A stretch of DNA of 64,000 bases from SIRX01 sp965213905 (GTDB lineage Bacteria; Actinomycetota; Rubrobacteria; Rubrobacterales; Rubrobacteraceae), in NCBI GenBank assembly GCA_965213905.1, contig OZ243922.1, forward strand, positions 2,790,001 through 2,854,000, read 5' to 3'. Below the pieces are notes generated by a model that worked only from the letters and a program-made list of their open reading frames with translations, was not told the origin of the DNA and did not search any database. The position numbers and the translations under genes were made by a program. This document shows, in pieces, positions 26,712 to 35,094 of this stretch. Every line of letters begins with the position of its first letter. Position 1 is the stretch's first letter.

Positions 26712-27028
26712 AGAACGCCACTCGCGGGTTCGGGCGGCCGAATCCGGCCGGTTCGGATGACACCCAACCCCGGAGAGTTCGTCCCGGTATGATACGAGCC
26801 TTCCGCAACGGCTGCTATTGGTGTAGACACTGCTCGCCGGCAAGATTCGCCTGCCGTTTACCGTGGCCCCGGTGGTGATCGGGTTTCTGGCGCCCCTGGC
26901 CGGGGGGCACCCGGCTTCGAAGTGCCACTCGAAGGTGAAGATCTTGAAGAGGTCGCGGTCCTCGTGTTCGTAGGCGCGACGCTAGGCGCGGTGCCCGCCC
27001 GGGTTCGCCCCACGAAAAGAGCTGCAAC
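26712..27028. other. 317-bp stretch without an intact gene; possible membrane-protein remnant
   Basis: No intact reading frame is convincing here. In one plus-strand frame, bases about 26825-26905 encode a hydrophobic stretch reading IRLPFTVAPVVIGFLAPLAG that runs into a stop near 26968. A shifted frame over about 26916-27025 reads EDLEEVAVLVFVGATLGAVP and continues to a stop at 27028. Two adjacent membrane-like pieces in different frames suggest a decayed membrane-protein gene, but no parent family could be named. Confidence 0.3.
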
Positions 27029-27445
27029 TTGACCGTTGTCTTCGCGCTCTCAAAAGACCTCGACTACCTGGTTGAGAAAGACCACCTCGTCTCTAATAGG
27101 ATCAGGGAGAAGATAGGTCGTCGCGAGTTTCTCATCGCCCACCACGATAACCGGAGGGTTGGCTTTCTCCGCTACAACTACTTCTGGGACGATGAACCGT
27201 TCATGAACCTGCTGTGGGTTGAGGAAGATTCGAGGAGCAAAGGGTTCGGCACGCGGCTCATCTCGTTTTGGGAAGAAGAGATGCAGAAGCTGGGTTACGA
27301 TTCGGTTCTAACCTCTACCGAGTCGACCAACGGAGGCGCGCAACGCCTTTACCGTAGGCTCGGCTACGAGGACAGCGGATGTTTGCTGATGCCCGGCGAG
27401 CCGCTAGAGATCCTGCTTCTGAAAAGATTGGCGCAAGAGACTTGA
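27029..27445 (+). CDS. GNAT-family N-acetyltransferase
   Basis: A 138-residue acetyltransferase. Motif A/B of the GNAT fold is visible as FMNLLWVEEDSRSKGFGTRL (acetyl-CoA pyrophosphate loop R-S-K-G-F-G) and the C-terminal ESTNGGAQRLYRRLGYEDSG. The N-terminal part (REKIGRREFLIAHHDNRRVG) is the usual variable substrate half. Substrate unknown. The TTG start has no clear ribosome site. A GC-rich hairpin just after the stop (GGCCAC...GTGGCC then TTTCG) may terminate it. Confidence 0.88.
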   Translation: MTVVFALSKDLDYLVEKDHLVSNRIREKIGRREFLIAHHDNRRVGFLRYNYFWDDEPFMNLLWVEEDSRSKGFGTRLISFWEEEMQKLGYDSVLTSTESTNGGAQRLYRRLGYEDSGCLLMPGEPLEILLLKRLAQET

Positions 27446-27656
27446 GGGCCACAGCCGTAACAAACCCTGTCGTCGTCACGGTGGCCTTTCGAGTCCTTAC
27501 AGGATAGTAAGAGCATTACCTGTCGAAACTTACTCTCCGGTTACAATCTATAAACTTTGAACGAAAACAATTACGATCAATCCCCAAAATCCGTGCCGGT
27601 ACGGGCGGCCATAGACGCCGGCGAGGGTCCGAACCTTATGATTTTGGCGGGATGGG

Positions 27657-28379
27657 GTGGGGCTGTTCGGGGCGCCGTATTTGTCGAAATGGATGGATTG
27701 CCGCATGGCCTCTAGGCGGGGCGCACGGAACGGCTCCTCCGGCCGAGAGCAGGCGCAGGGCATTCAACCCCGCTACCGGAGGGCTTTCGGTTGCGTCACC
27801 TGGATCTACATGGGCACGCTCGCCTTTCTCGCGGTGGCGTCTTTGGGGATGATGCCGATCTGGTTTTTCGCCGGGTGGGGACTTTTCTCGGTCCTGGAGG
27901 GCATAACGTTCTACGCCATCCTGGTCTTCCTGCCGATCCTGATACTCGGCGCCATCGTGGGGTCGCGGACCTACCGTTCAGAGCGTCGCCAAGCAACCCG
28001 CAACGGCGCGGCGGTCGGCACGGTCGTCGGGCTGGCGGGCTTCGCGTTTCCCATCTGGCTGGAGAACGTCATCTCCGGGACGAACCCGATCTACTGGCTC
28101 GCCGCCCCACCCGTGGCCGCGGGCGGGCTGCTGCTCACGTACGCGGTGTTTCCGAGCAAACTGGAGCCGGGGCGACGCCGGCAACTGGTTTTGATCTCCG
28201 CCGCACTCGTCGGGCTTACCGGGCTCGTCCTGCTGGCCTTCAACTTCAGCCTGCTCCAGCTATTCGTCGCCGTCGTCGCCACCCTCTCGGGCACGGCCGG
28301 CGGCTGGACGGCGGGCATCGGCCACGCCCGGGCCGGCGGCGAGGAGATGCTCCCGCCGGGCGTCGAACGGGTGAGATAG
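27657..28379 (+). CDS. Hypothetical six-segment membrane protein
   Basis: A protein of up to 240 residues with about six hydrophobic segments in its last 190 residues: AFGCVTWIYMGTLAFLAVAS, FYAILVFLPILILGAIVG, NGAAVGTVVGLAGFAFPIWL, YWLAAPPVAAGGLLLTYAVF, QLVLISAALVGLTGLVLLAF and LLQLFVAVVATLSGTAGGWT. No family is recognised. The first 50 residues are uncertain: GTG 27657 gives 240 residues, ATG 27705 gives 224 (MASRRGARN), and neither has a good ribosome site. It ends 27 bases before the uvrC promoter box. Confidence 0.65.
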   Translation: MGLFGAPYLSKWMDCRMASRRGARNGSSGREQAQGIQPRYRRAFGCVTWIYMGTLAFLAVASLGMMPIWFFAGWGLFSVLEGITFYAILVFLPILILGAIVGSRTYRSERRQATRNGAAVGTVVGLAGFAFPIWLENVISGTNPIYWLAAPPVAAGGLLLTYAVFPSKLEPGRRRQLVLISAALVGLTGLVLLAFNFSLLQLFVAVVATLSGTAGGWTAGIGHARAGGEEMLPPGVERVR

Positions 28380-28406
28380 CGCAAGGTAGCTTCTCGGACG
28401 GCGCGG

Positions 28407-28412
28407 TATAAT
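28407..28412 (+). promoter_or_regulatory. uvrC -10 box, leaderless arrangement
   Basis: A perfect TATAAT ends six bases before ATG 28419, and no ribosome site is present. Transcription would begin at or next to the start codon, giving a leaderless mRNA. The TTG directly after the box (28413) can therefore not be the start. Confidence 0.6.
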
Positions 28413-28418
28413 TTGACG

Positions 28419-30248
28419 ATGTCAGAGAACGGCTATCCCGACCGGTCCCACCTGCCCAAATCTACCGGCGTCTACATCTTCAAAGACCCCGACGGCACGG
28501 TTCTGTACGTCGGGAAAGCGAAGAATATCCGCAGCCGGGTGGCAAGTTACTTCAACCGCTCCGGCGACGGGCGGCCGAAGATCTCGGAGCTCCGGGGACG
28601 AATCGGGCAGATAGACTTTATCGTTACCGAGAGCGAGACCGAGGCGCTGGTCTTGGAGTCCAACCTCATAAAGCGAAACCGCCCGCGCTTTAACGCCTCG
28701 CTCCGGGATGACAAGAGCTACCCGTACATCGTGGTGACGACCGGTGACGAGTACCCGCGGGTCTTCGCCACCCGCTCCTCCCACAACCCCCGGCACCGGT
28801 ACTTCGGGCCGTTCCCGAGCGCGGGCGCCGTTCACTCGACGCTGAACGTCTTGAACAAGACCTTCCCGTTCCGCGAGTGCCGGGGGCCGGAGCCGGGCCG
28901 CCGGAGCGGGGTTCCGTGTTTGAACTACCACATCGGCCGGTCGGCGGCACCGTGCATCGGGGCGATCTCCAAAAAAGAGTACGACGGGATCATCGAAGAC
29001 GTTATCTCGTTTTTGGAGGGTCGGGTGGACGGCCTGATCCGGGACCGTCAGACCCGGATGCAAGAGGCCGCTAAAGAGATGGACTTCGAGGCGGCGGCGA
29101 AGCTTCGCGACGAGCTGTCCGCCCTCTCCCACGTCCGCGATCGCCAGAAAGCCACCATCGCCTCTGAGGACTCTTTCGACGCTTTCGGCGCCTACGCCGG
29201 GGGAGAGACCGCCTGTGTCCAGGTCTTCGCCGTCCGGGAGGGACAGGTCGTGAACCGGGACTCTTTTCTGCTGGACAACTACGGCGAAGCGCCGGCGGAA
29301 GACGTGGCGCTCTCGTTCGTGCCGCAATACTACGAAAACGCTACCATACCGCGGGAGGTTCTGGTACAGGCCGACGAACCGGAAGCGGCGTTGGCGGAGC
29401 ACCTCTCTGACCAGCGCGGCTCGCGGGTCGAGGTGCGCCGGGCGCGGCGGGGCGACAAGCGGCGCATTCTGGAGTCGGCCGTACGAAACGCCGAGTTGAG
29501 CCTGGCGCACGAGCGGGTTCTGGAAGAGGCGAAGCGCAACAAGGTCGCCTCCACGTTAGACAGCCTGCGGGAAGAGTTGGCGCTGCCGAAGATCCCCGTC
29601 AGGATCGAATGCTACGACATCTCGAACACGATGGGGACGAACTCCGTAGCCTCGATGGTCGTTTTTCAGGGAGGACGCCCCGCCAAAAGCGACTACCGGC
29701 GGTTCAGGATCCGTACGGTCGAAGGCGCCGACGACTTCTCCAGCATGGCCGAAGTCATAAAGCGGCGCCTGGAGCGATTGAAAGAAGGCGACGAGAAATT
29801 TAGCCCGGCGCCGGATTTGGTCCTCCTGGACGGCGGTAAGGGACAGCTCTCCGCCGTCGTCCCGGTCCTGCAAGATCTTGGCGTGGGCTCCGAGCTACCG
29901 GACATCCCCCTGCGCTCGCTCGCCAAACGCGACGAAGAGGTCTTCGAACCGGGTCGCCCGGAGCCCGTGTTGCTGGAGCGCAATTCTCCCGAGCTTCACC
30001 TCCTCCAGCGTGTCCGGGACGAGGCCCACCGTTTCGCGAACACCTACCACCGGAAACTGCGCGGCAAAGCCATGACCGCCTCCGTCCTCGACGAGCTACC
30101 CGGCATAGGACCGGCCCGTAAAGGGCAGATACTAGACCACTTCGGAACCCCCGAAGCCTTCACAAACGCCTCCCTCGAAGAACTCGAAGCGGTCCCGGGT
30201 CTCCCCGGAAAAGTCGCCCGCGAGGTCCACGCCCGCCTGCACAGGTAG
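28419..30248 (+). CDS. uvrC: Excinuclease ABC subunit C UvrC
   Basis: A 609-residue dual-incision nuclease of nucleotide excision repair. The N-terminal GIY-YIG domain reads TGVYIFKDPDGTVLYVGKAK. A UVR motif (KEMDFEAAAKLRDELSAL) that contacts UvrB, the RNase H-like domain (RIECYDISNTMGTNSVASMV, LVLLDGGKGQL) and two C-terminal helix-hairpin-helix motifs (DELPGIGPARKGQIL, EAVPGLPGKVAREV) follow in the standard order. Start ATG 28419 is set by the leaderless promoter. uvrB is not in the window. rapZ follows, as in many Gram-positive genomes. Confidence 0.96.
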   Translation: MSENGYPDRSHLPKSTGVYIFKDPDGTVLYVGKAKNIRSRVASYFNRSGDGRPKISELRGRIGQIDFIVTESETEALVLESNLIKRNRPRFNASLRDDKSYPYIVVTTGDEYPRVFATRSSHNPRHRYFGPFPSAGAVHSTLNVLNKTFPFRECRGPEPGRRSGVPCLNYHIGRSAAPCIGAISKKEYDGIIEDVISFLEGRVDGLIRDRQTRMQEAAKEMDFEAAAKLRDELSALSHVRDRQKATIASEDSFDAFGAYAGGETACVQVFAVREGQVVNRDSFLLDNYGEAPAEDVALSFVPQYYENATIPREVLVQADEPEAALAEHLSDQRGSRVEVRRARRGDKRRILESAVRNAELSLAHERVLEEAKRNKVASTLDSLREELALPKIPVRIECYDISNTMGTNSVASMVVFQGGRPAKSDYRRFRIRTVEGADDFSSMAEVIKRRLERLKEGDEKFSPAPDLVLLDGGKGQLSAVVPVLQDLGVGSELPDIPLRSLAKRDEEVFEPGRPEPVLLERNSPELHLLQRVRDEAHRFANTYHRKLRGKAMTASVLDELPGIGPARKGQILDHFGTPEAFTNASLEELEAVPGLPGKVAREVHARLHR

Positions 30249-30410
30249 GATTTAGGCAACAGGTTTTAGGTTTCAGGTATGGACATCCGGGAGAAGCTTG
30301 AGGTCTTCTGAATGCTTGCTGGTGGCTTGATCTCGTAACACTATCGACCAATACCGGTCGCCGCAGAACCAGAATCTGACGGCTGAAACCTGACACCTGA
30401 CACCTGAAGC
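30242..30410. repeat. Oppositely oriented heptad-repeat arrays, MITE-like, between uvrC and rapZ
   Basis: Five in-register heptads (CAGGTAG, GATTTAG, GCAACAG, GTTTTAG, GTTTCAG; 30242-30276) start at the uvrC stop codon. Four heptads in the opposite orientation (CTGAAAC, CTGACAC, CTGACAC, CTGAAGC; 30383-30410) lie 106 bases further on. Inverted, the right arm reads GCTTCAG-GTGTCAG-GTGTCAG-GTTTCAG. The arms could base-pair as imperfect terminal inverted repeats around an AT-richer core. Confidence 0.65.
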
Positions 30411-30526
30411 CTTCTCTGTTAAATACGGCTTAAATATACGGAATACCGTTGAGACCTTCCGCTTTTGGTGTTACTCTCAAATTGCAATATGGATTCCATG
30501 CCGCAAACAACGCCGGGGTCGGCTTC

Positions 30527-31438
30527 ATGAACGAGGACGAGTTTCGAGCCGGCGGAGACCGGGCCGCGGCCAAGCGGCGGCTGGTTATCGTTACCGGGTT
30601 GTCGGGGGCCGGGAAGTCTAATGCTTTGCAGGCCTTCGAGGACGCGGGTTATTTCTGCATAGACAACCTGCCGCCCAGGATGGCGCCGGCCGTGATGGAG
30701 ACCGCTGAAGGGGTCGAGTCCGACGGCGTGGTCCTGGTTATGGACATTCGGGGGCGCAGGTATTTTGGTGAAGACCTGGAGCAGAGCCTGGAGGCTTGGG
30801 AGACGGATGGAGCCTGGGAACGCCGCATCCTGTTTGTCGAGGCCGACGACCCGACGCTGGTGCGGCGTTACAAAGAGAGCCGCCGGCCCCACCCTACGGC
30901 CGAAAACGGGGACGTGCTGGCCGCCATCCGGGGCGAGCGGGAAGACCTGGCGAACATCCGGGAAAAGGCAGACCTCGTCGTGGACACCTCCGGGTACTCC
31001 GCGCTCGACGCCCGCGTCCGGTTCCGGAAGTTGGCGGAGTCCTTCCCGGGGAGTTTGACGGTCAGCCTGATCTCCTTCGGTTTCAAACACGGCGCCCCGC
31101 TCGACGTGGACATGCTCCTGGACGTTCGCTTTCTCCCAAACCCCCACTACGACCCCCAGCTCCGGCCCCTGACCGGCCACGACGAGCCGGTCCGCGACGC
31201 CGTGCTCGACAACCCGGACGGCGAACAGTTCCTGGAGCGCACCTCGGACCTACTCTCCTTTCTCGTCCCCCGGTACGCCGCCGAAGGTAAGACCTACTTC
31301 ACGCTCGGCGTCGGCTGTACCGGAGGCCGCCACCGCTCCGTGGCTATAGCAGAGGAATTGGTCCGCCGCCTGGGCAAAGCCGAAACGCCGGAAGTAGACC
31401 TCTTTGTCCGCCACCGGGAGTTGGGGACGGAAAGCTAA
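30527..31438 (+). CDS. rapZ: RNase adapter / nucleotide-binding protein RapZ (YvcJ)
   Basis: A 303-residue P-loop protein: Walker A GLSGAGKSNALQAFEDAGYF, then DNLPP, RRILFVEADDPTLVRRYKES, RRPHP and the C-terminal GVGCTGGRHRSVAIAEELVR domain. In enterics RapZ steers RNase E to small RNAs. In Gram-positives (YvcJ) it binds nucleotides and influences competence or wall metabolism. ATG 30527 gives the usual family length, whereas an in-frame reading from 30449 would add 26 unrelated residues. The usual partners whiA and yvcK are not directly downstream here. Confidence 0.92.
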   Translation: MNEDEFRAGGDRAAAKRRLVIVTGLSGAGKSNALQAFEDAGYFCIDNLPPRMAPAVMETAEGVESDGVVLVMDIRGRRYFGEDLEQSLEAWETDGAWERRILFVEADDPTLVRRYKESRRPHPTAENGDVLAAIRGEREDLANIREKADLVVDTSGYSALDARVRFRKLAESFPGSLTVSLISFGFKHGAPLDVDMLLDVRFLPNPHYDPQLRPLTGHDEPVRDAVLDNPDGEQFLERTSDLLSFLVPRYAAEGKTYFTLGVGCTGGRHRSVAIAEELVRRLGKAETPEVDLFVRHRELGTES

Positions 31439-31535
31439 AGTCCTTCTCTACTCGGGCGATTGCCGGGGCATAGCAGCGTTCCTCACGACATCTGTGCTAG
31501 CCTCAACTTGGTTCGAAGGGTTGAAGGGAGTTCTG

Positions 31536-32504
31536 ATGGCACTGGGAATGTTGGTAGACGGTAGTTGGACCACGCACGGGATACCGAAGGATAGCGAAGG
31601 ACGTTTCGTGCGCTCCGAGACCAGCTTTCGCGACCGGGTAACGGCGGACAGGAGCAGCGGCTTTCCGGTGGAGGCGGGCCGGTATCACCTGTACGTCGCG
31701 TCGGCTTGTCCGTGGGCACACCGGACGGTTCTCTTGCGAAAGCTCAAAGGGCTCGAAGACGCCATCTCGCTTTCTATCCTGGACCCTTTTATGGGCTCCG
31801 GCGGATGGGTTTTCTCGGACGCGCCCGGCGCGATCCCCGATAGCGTGAACGGGGCCGGCTACCTACGCGAGGTCTACACCAAAGCGGACCCTGATTACAC
31901 CGGCAGGGTCACCACCCCTGTTTTTTGGGACAAACAAAAAGAAACCATCGTGAACAACGAGTCGCGGGAGCTTATCCGGATGCTCGACGAGGAGTTCGAG
32001 GATCTGGCGGCCGAAGACGTAGACTTCTGCCCGGAGGACCTGCGCGAAGAAGTAGACCGAGTGATAGATGAGATCTACGAGCCCATAAACAACGGCGTCT
32101 ACAAGTCCGGCTTCGCCACCACGCAAACCGCCTACGAAGAAGCCGTAACCGCGCTCTTCGAGGCTTTGGACCACTGGGAAGACGTTCTCGGCGGGCGACG
32201 CTACCTGTGCGGGGACCGTGTCACCGAGGCCGACTGGTGCCTCTTTACAACGCTGGTCCGCTTTGATTCCGTCTACCACTACCACTTCAAATGCAACCTC
32301 CGGCGCATCTCGGACTACCCGAGTCTCTCGGGCTACCTGAGAGACCTGTACCAGTATCCGGGCGTGGCCGATACGGTGGACTTCGGCCACATAAAACAGC
32401 ACTACTACATGAGCCACGAGAGCGTCAACCCGACCCGGATAGTACCGGTGGGTCCACTCCTGGACCTGAACGAACCCCACGAACGGGGTCATTTGGCTGT
32501 TTGA
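31536..32504 (+). CDS. Glutathionyl-hydroquinone reductase-like protein (Xi-class GST, YqjG/ECM4 family)
   Basis: A 322-residue protein of the Xi-class glutathione transferase family. The catalytic cysteine is C58 in ASACPWAHR, followed by FWDKQKETIVNNESRELIRM, YKSGFATTQTAYEEA and the C-terminal RYLCGDRVTEADWCLFTTLV, all family signatures. Members reduce glutathionyl-hydroquinones or related conjugates. Most actinobacteria do not make glutathione, so the physiological thiol here is open. ATG 31536 has GAAGGGAG seven bases upstream. Confidence 0.93.
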   Translation: MALGMLVDGSWTTHGIPKDSEGRFVRSETSFRDRVTADRSSGFPVEAGRYHLYVASACPWAHRTVLLRKLKGLEDAISLSILDPFMGSGGWVFSDAPGAIPDSVNGAGYLREVYTKADPDYTGRVTTPVFWDKQKETIVNNESRELIRMLDEEFEDLAAEDVDFCPEDLREEVDRVIDEIYEPINNGVYKSGFATTQTAYEEAVTALFEALDHWEDVLGGRRYLCGDRVTEADWCLFTTLVRFDSVYHYHFKCNLRRISDYPSLSGYLRDLYQYPGVADTVDFGHIKQHYYMSHESVNPTRIVPVGPLLDLNEPHERGHLAV

Positions 32505-32630
32505 GAAGCTGTCTGGGAGGCACAAAAAAGGAGCCGCCCAGGGAGGATGGGGAGAACAGGCGACTCCGCTACATATTATACACCGGCACGCAAAAACGAG
32601 GGTATATTGTGTTACAGGACATCCTTTGAG

Positions 32631-32718
32631 TGGTGTCGGAGGGGGGACTCGAACCCCCACCCCCTGAACGGGGACTAGGCCCTCAACCTAGCGCGTCTAC
32701 CAATTCCGCCACTCCGAC
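32631..32718 (-). tRNA. tRNA-Leu (anticodon GAG)
   Basis: On the minus strand the acceptor arm GTCGGAG pairs with CTCCGAC. The anticodon stem CTAGG/CCTAG encloses loop TTGAGGG, giving anticodon GAG. A long variable arm (TCCCCGTTCAGGGG region) marks a class II leucine tRNA. The T arm reads GGGGGTTCGAGTCCCCC. Discriminator A is followed by an encoded CCA (3' end at 32631). Driven by the promoter at 32734-32762. Confidence 0.96.
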
Positions 32719-32733
32719 GAGCCAGCCTCCCGG

Positions 32734-32762
32734 AGTATAAGGTACGCCCCCGAAAGGTTCAA
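32734..32762 (-). promoter_or_regulatory. tRNA-Leu promoter
   Basis: On the minus strand TTGAAC, 17 bases and TATACT form a near-consensus housekeeping promoter. Its predicted start is a few bases before the mature tRNA 5' end at 32718. Confidence 0.75.
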
Positions 32763-32776
32763 CGGCGCGAAACGTT

Positions 32777-32807
32777 TTGACCCCCAACGCGGGTAATGTG
32801 CTAACTT
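32777..32807 (+). promoter_or_regulatory. Promoter of the glycerophosphodiester phosphodiesterase gene
   Basis: TTGACC (32777-32782), a 19-base spacer and TAACTT (32802-32807) precede ATG 32814 by six bases. No ribosome site is present, so the transcript is probably leaderless. It is back-to-back with the tRNA-Leu promoter. Confidence 0.5.
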
Positions 32808-32813
32808 CTGCTG

Positions 32814-33713
32814 ATGGAATCCAAAAACATGCTCCCGGTTTTGGGCGCCGCCCTGGTCGGGTTCTTAGTCTCCTCGCGGCTGCGCCGTTTACGTCGTCCG
32901 GAGACACGGCCACGAAATACCGGGGATACAGGAAACACCGGATGGCCCGTGAGCTTGGCCCACCGGGGCGCTTCCGCGCACGCCCCCGAAAATACTTTGG
33001 AGGCTTACCGGCTGGCCATCGAAGAGGGCGCCGGTGGCCTGGAGTTGGACGTTCACATGAGCCGGGACGGGTACGTGGTCGTCATGCACGACGGCGATGT
33101 GGACCGCCTTACGGACGGCGCCGGGCCGGTAAGGGAGAAGACGCTCCGCGAGCTGGAAGCCCTCGACGCTGGTTACCACTTCGAATCGGAGGAGGGCGCC
33201 GCTTCCTCCTACCGGGGTAAAGGGCTGAAAATTCCGCGGCTGGAGGAAGTCTTTCACGAGTTTCCCGAGACCCCGATCAACCTGGACATCAAAGAAAACC
33301 AGGCCGGGTTCGAGGAGGCCGTACTGCGGATCGTCGCGGAGAATGGCGCGGAGGACCGCACCTTCGTGGCTTCCCAGGAGCACCGCGTCATAAGGAAGTT
33401 TCGAGAGTTTTCCGGGGGCGCGGTGCCCACGTCTTCCTCCCAGTTCGAGGTGGTGATTTTTCTGGTCCTGAGCCGGTTGGGGTTGGAGCGTTTTCTGCGC
33501 CCGGCTTACGCGGCCTTGCAGGTTCCGACGAGTTATCGTGGCGTCGAGATCGTAACCCCGAGGTTCATTTCGGCGGCACACAAGCTGGGGGTCCGGGTGG
33601 ACGTGTGGACCATAGACGACCCCGAAGAAGCCCACCGGCTGCTGGACCTCGGCGTTGACGTGATCATGACGAACCGCCCGGAGATATTGACTAAAGTGTT
33701 GGAAGAACGTTAG
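32814..33713 (+). CDS. Membrane-anchored glycerophosphodiester phosphodiesterase
   Basis: A 299-residue GDPD-family TIM barrel with an N-terminal hydrophobic anchor (about 6-20). Motifs: SLAHRGASAHAPENTLEAY (catalytic His, Arg and metal Glu), GLELDVHMSRDGYVVVMHDG (metal Glu/Asp and second catalytic His), PRLEEV, NLDIKE, and the C-terminal VDVWTIDDPEEAHRLLDLGV and IMTNRP. It hydrolyses glycerophosphodiesters from lipid turnover to glycerol 3-phosphate and an alcohol. It acts at the membrane, probably on the outer face. The start follows from the leaderless promoter just upstream. Confidence 0.94.
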   Translation: MESKNMLPVLGAALVGFLVSSRLRRLRRPETRPRNTGDTGNTGWPVSLAHRGASAHAPENTLEAYRLAIEEGAGGLELDVHMSRDGYVVVMHDGDVDRLTDGAGPVREKTLRELEALDAGYHFESEEGAASSYRGKGLKIPRLEEVFHEFPETPINLDIKENQAGFEEAVLRIVAENGAEDRTFVASQEHRVIRKFREFSGGAVPTSSSQFEVVIFLVLSRLGLERFLRPAYAALQVPTSYRGVEIVTPRFISAAHKLGVRVDVWTIDDPEEAHRLLDLGVDVIMTNRPEILTKVLEER

Positions 33714-33821
33714 AAAACTCGGGGCAGTTAGTGTGGAAGTTAGTCGGTAACGGCTTTCGGCCGGCATATTCTGTACACTAGTAAGAGCATGCCTGTCAGA
33801 TTCCAATAAGGTAGGAGAGAC

Positions 33822-35072
33822 ATGATCCAGGACTCCGTCATAAAAGATTCGGCGCTCGCGCAGGAGGGGAACCGCAAGATCGACTGGGCGGCCCAACACT
33901 GCCCCGTGCTGAACACCATCGCCCGCGAACAACTCGCCGACGGCTCACTCAGAGGACGCAAAGTAGCCGTTACCGTCCACCTCGAAGCCAAGACGGCTTA
34001 CCTGGCGATCCTGCTGCACGAGGCCGGGGCGGAGGTAACGGTGACCGGCTCCAACCCGCTCTCTACCCAGGATGCAATCTGCGCGGGTCTCGTGGACCGG
34101 GGTATCCGCGTATTCGCCACCCACGACCCGAGCGACGAAGACTTCGAGCGTTACATCCACATGGCGCTCGAAACGGAGCCGGACCTCCTGCTCGATGACG
34201 GCGCGGAGTTGGTTGGGCGCCTGATCCAGGACCACCCGGACCTCATAGATAACGTCGAAGGCGCCACCGAGACCACGACCACCGGCATCCATAAGGTAAA
34301 AGCCATGACGGGCGAGGGCGTGCTGCCGTTCCCGGTGCTCGGCATCAACGAGGCGCGCATGAAGCACCTCTTCGACAACCGCTACGGCACGGGCCACTCC
34401 TCCATCGTCAGCCTGCTCGCAAACACCAACCTCTTCCTGTCGGGTAAAAAGGTCGTGGTGATGGGCTTCGGTTGGGTGAGCCGGGGGCTCGCCAAGTACG
34501 CGGCGGGTTTCGGGGCGCGGGTCATCGTGTGCGAGCCCGACCCGATCAAGCTGCTGGAAGCCTACTCGGAAGGCTACGAGGTTATGAACTCGCTCCAGGC
34601 CGCCGAAATAGGCGAAATATTCCTGACCGGCACGGGCAACCTGAAAGTCCTGAACGGAAACCACTTCGATCGGATGGGCGACGGGGTGATCCTGGCGAAC
34701 GCCGGCCACTACGACCACGAGTTCGACATGGCGGTTTTGCGTGAGATGGCCGTCGAGGAGCGTGAGGTTCGCCAGAACGTTACCGAGTACGAGATGGCGG
34801 ACGGCCGCCGCCTTCACGTTATCGCGCGCGGCAGGTTGCTCAACTCCGGCGCGGGGGACGGGCACCCGGTCGAGATCATGGACCTCACCTTCGCCCTGCA
34901 CGCCCTGGGCATCCACCACCTCGCCAGCCACGCGAAAGACTTCGAGCGCGGCATCCAATCCCTACCACAGGAGATAGACGAGCAAGTCGCCCGCATCAAG
35001 CTAGACACCCTCGGCGTCGAGCCGGAGACGCTGACGGAAGAGCAGGTCGAGTACCTCAACAGTTGGCGGTAG
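33822..35072 (+). CDS. ahcY: Adenosylhomocysteinase AhcY
   Basis: A 416-residue S-adenosylhomocysteine hydrolase, which recycles the product of methyltransferases to homocysteine and adenosine with bound NAD. Substrate motifs VTVHLEAKTAYLAILLHEAG, GSNPLSTQDAICAG, ATETTTTGIHKVKAM and MKHLFDNRYGTGHSSI are of the short thermophile/archaeal type. The NAD fold reads KVVVMGFGWVSRGLAKYAAG, where the common form is GYGWCGRG. The C-terminal ALGIHHLASHAKDFERGIQS is intact. ATG has GTAGGAGAG upstream. No S-adenosylhomocysteine riboswitch is apparent in the 108-base leader. Confidence 0.94.
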   Translation: MIQDSVIKDSALAQEGNRKIDWAAQHCPVLNTIAREQLADGSLRGRKVAVTVHLEAKTAYLAILLHEAGAEVTVTGSNPLSTQDAICAGLVDRGIRVFATHDPSDEDFERYIHMALETEPDLLLDDGAELVGRLIQDHPDLIDNVEGATETTTTGIHKVKAMTGEGVLPFPVLGINEARMKHLFDNRYGTGHSSIVSLLANTNLFLSGKKVVVMGFGWVSRGLAKYAAGFGARVIVCEPDPIKLLEAYSEGYEVMNSLQAAEIGEIFLTGTGNLKVLNGNHFDRMGDGVILANAGHYDHEFDMAVLREMAVEEREVRQNVTEYEMADGRRLHVIARGRLLNSGAGDGHPVEIMDLTFALHALGIHHLASHAKDFERGIQSLPQEIDEQVARIKLDTLGVEPETLTEEQVEYLNSWR

Positions 35073-35094
35073 TGTTCGGCCGGCCCGTCCGCTG

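Noticed and set aside
26749..27028. A selenoprotein gene with in-frame TGA in the gap before the GNAT gene
   Set aside because: The interruptions are a frameshift and TAG stops as well as TGA, and there is no ribosome site or conserved Cys/Sec context.
32505..32630. A terminator after the glutathionyl-hydroquinone reductase gene
   Set aside because: CTGGGAGGC and GCCGCCCAG can pair only with an internal mismatch and no T-run follows, so the call would be weak.
33714..33821. An S-adenosylhomocysteine riboswitch in front of ahcY
   Set aside because: The leader has only a small GGC-TTTC-GCC hairpin; the conserved riboswitch core could not be found.
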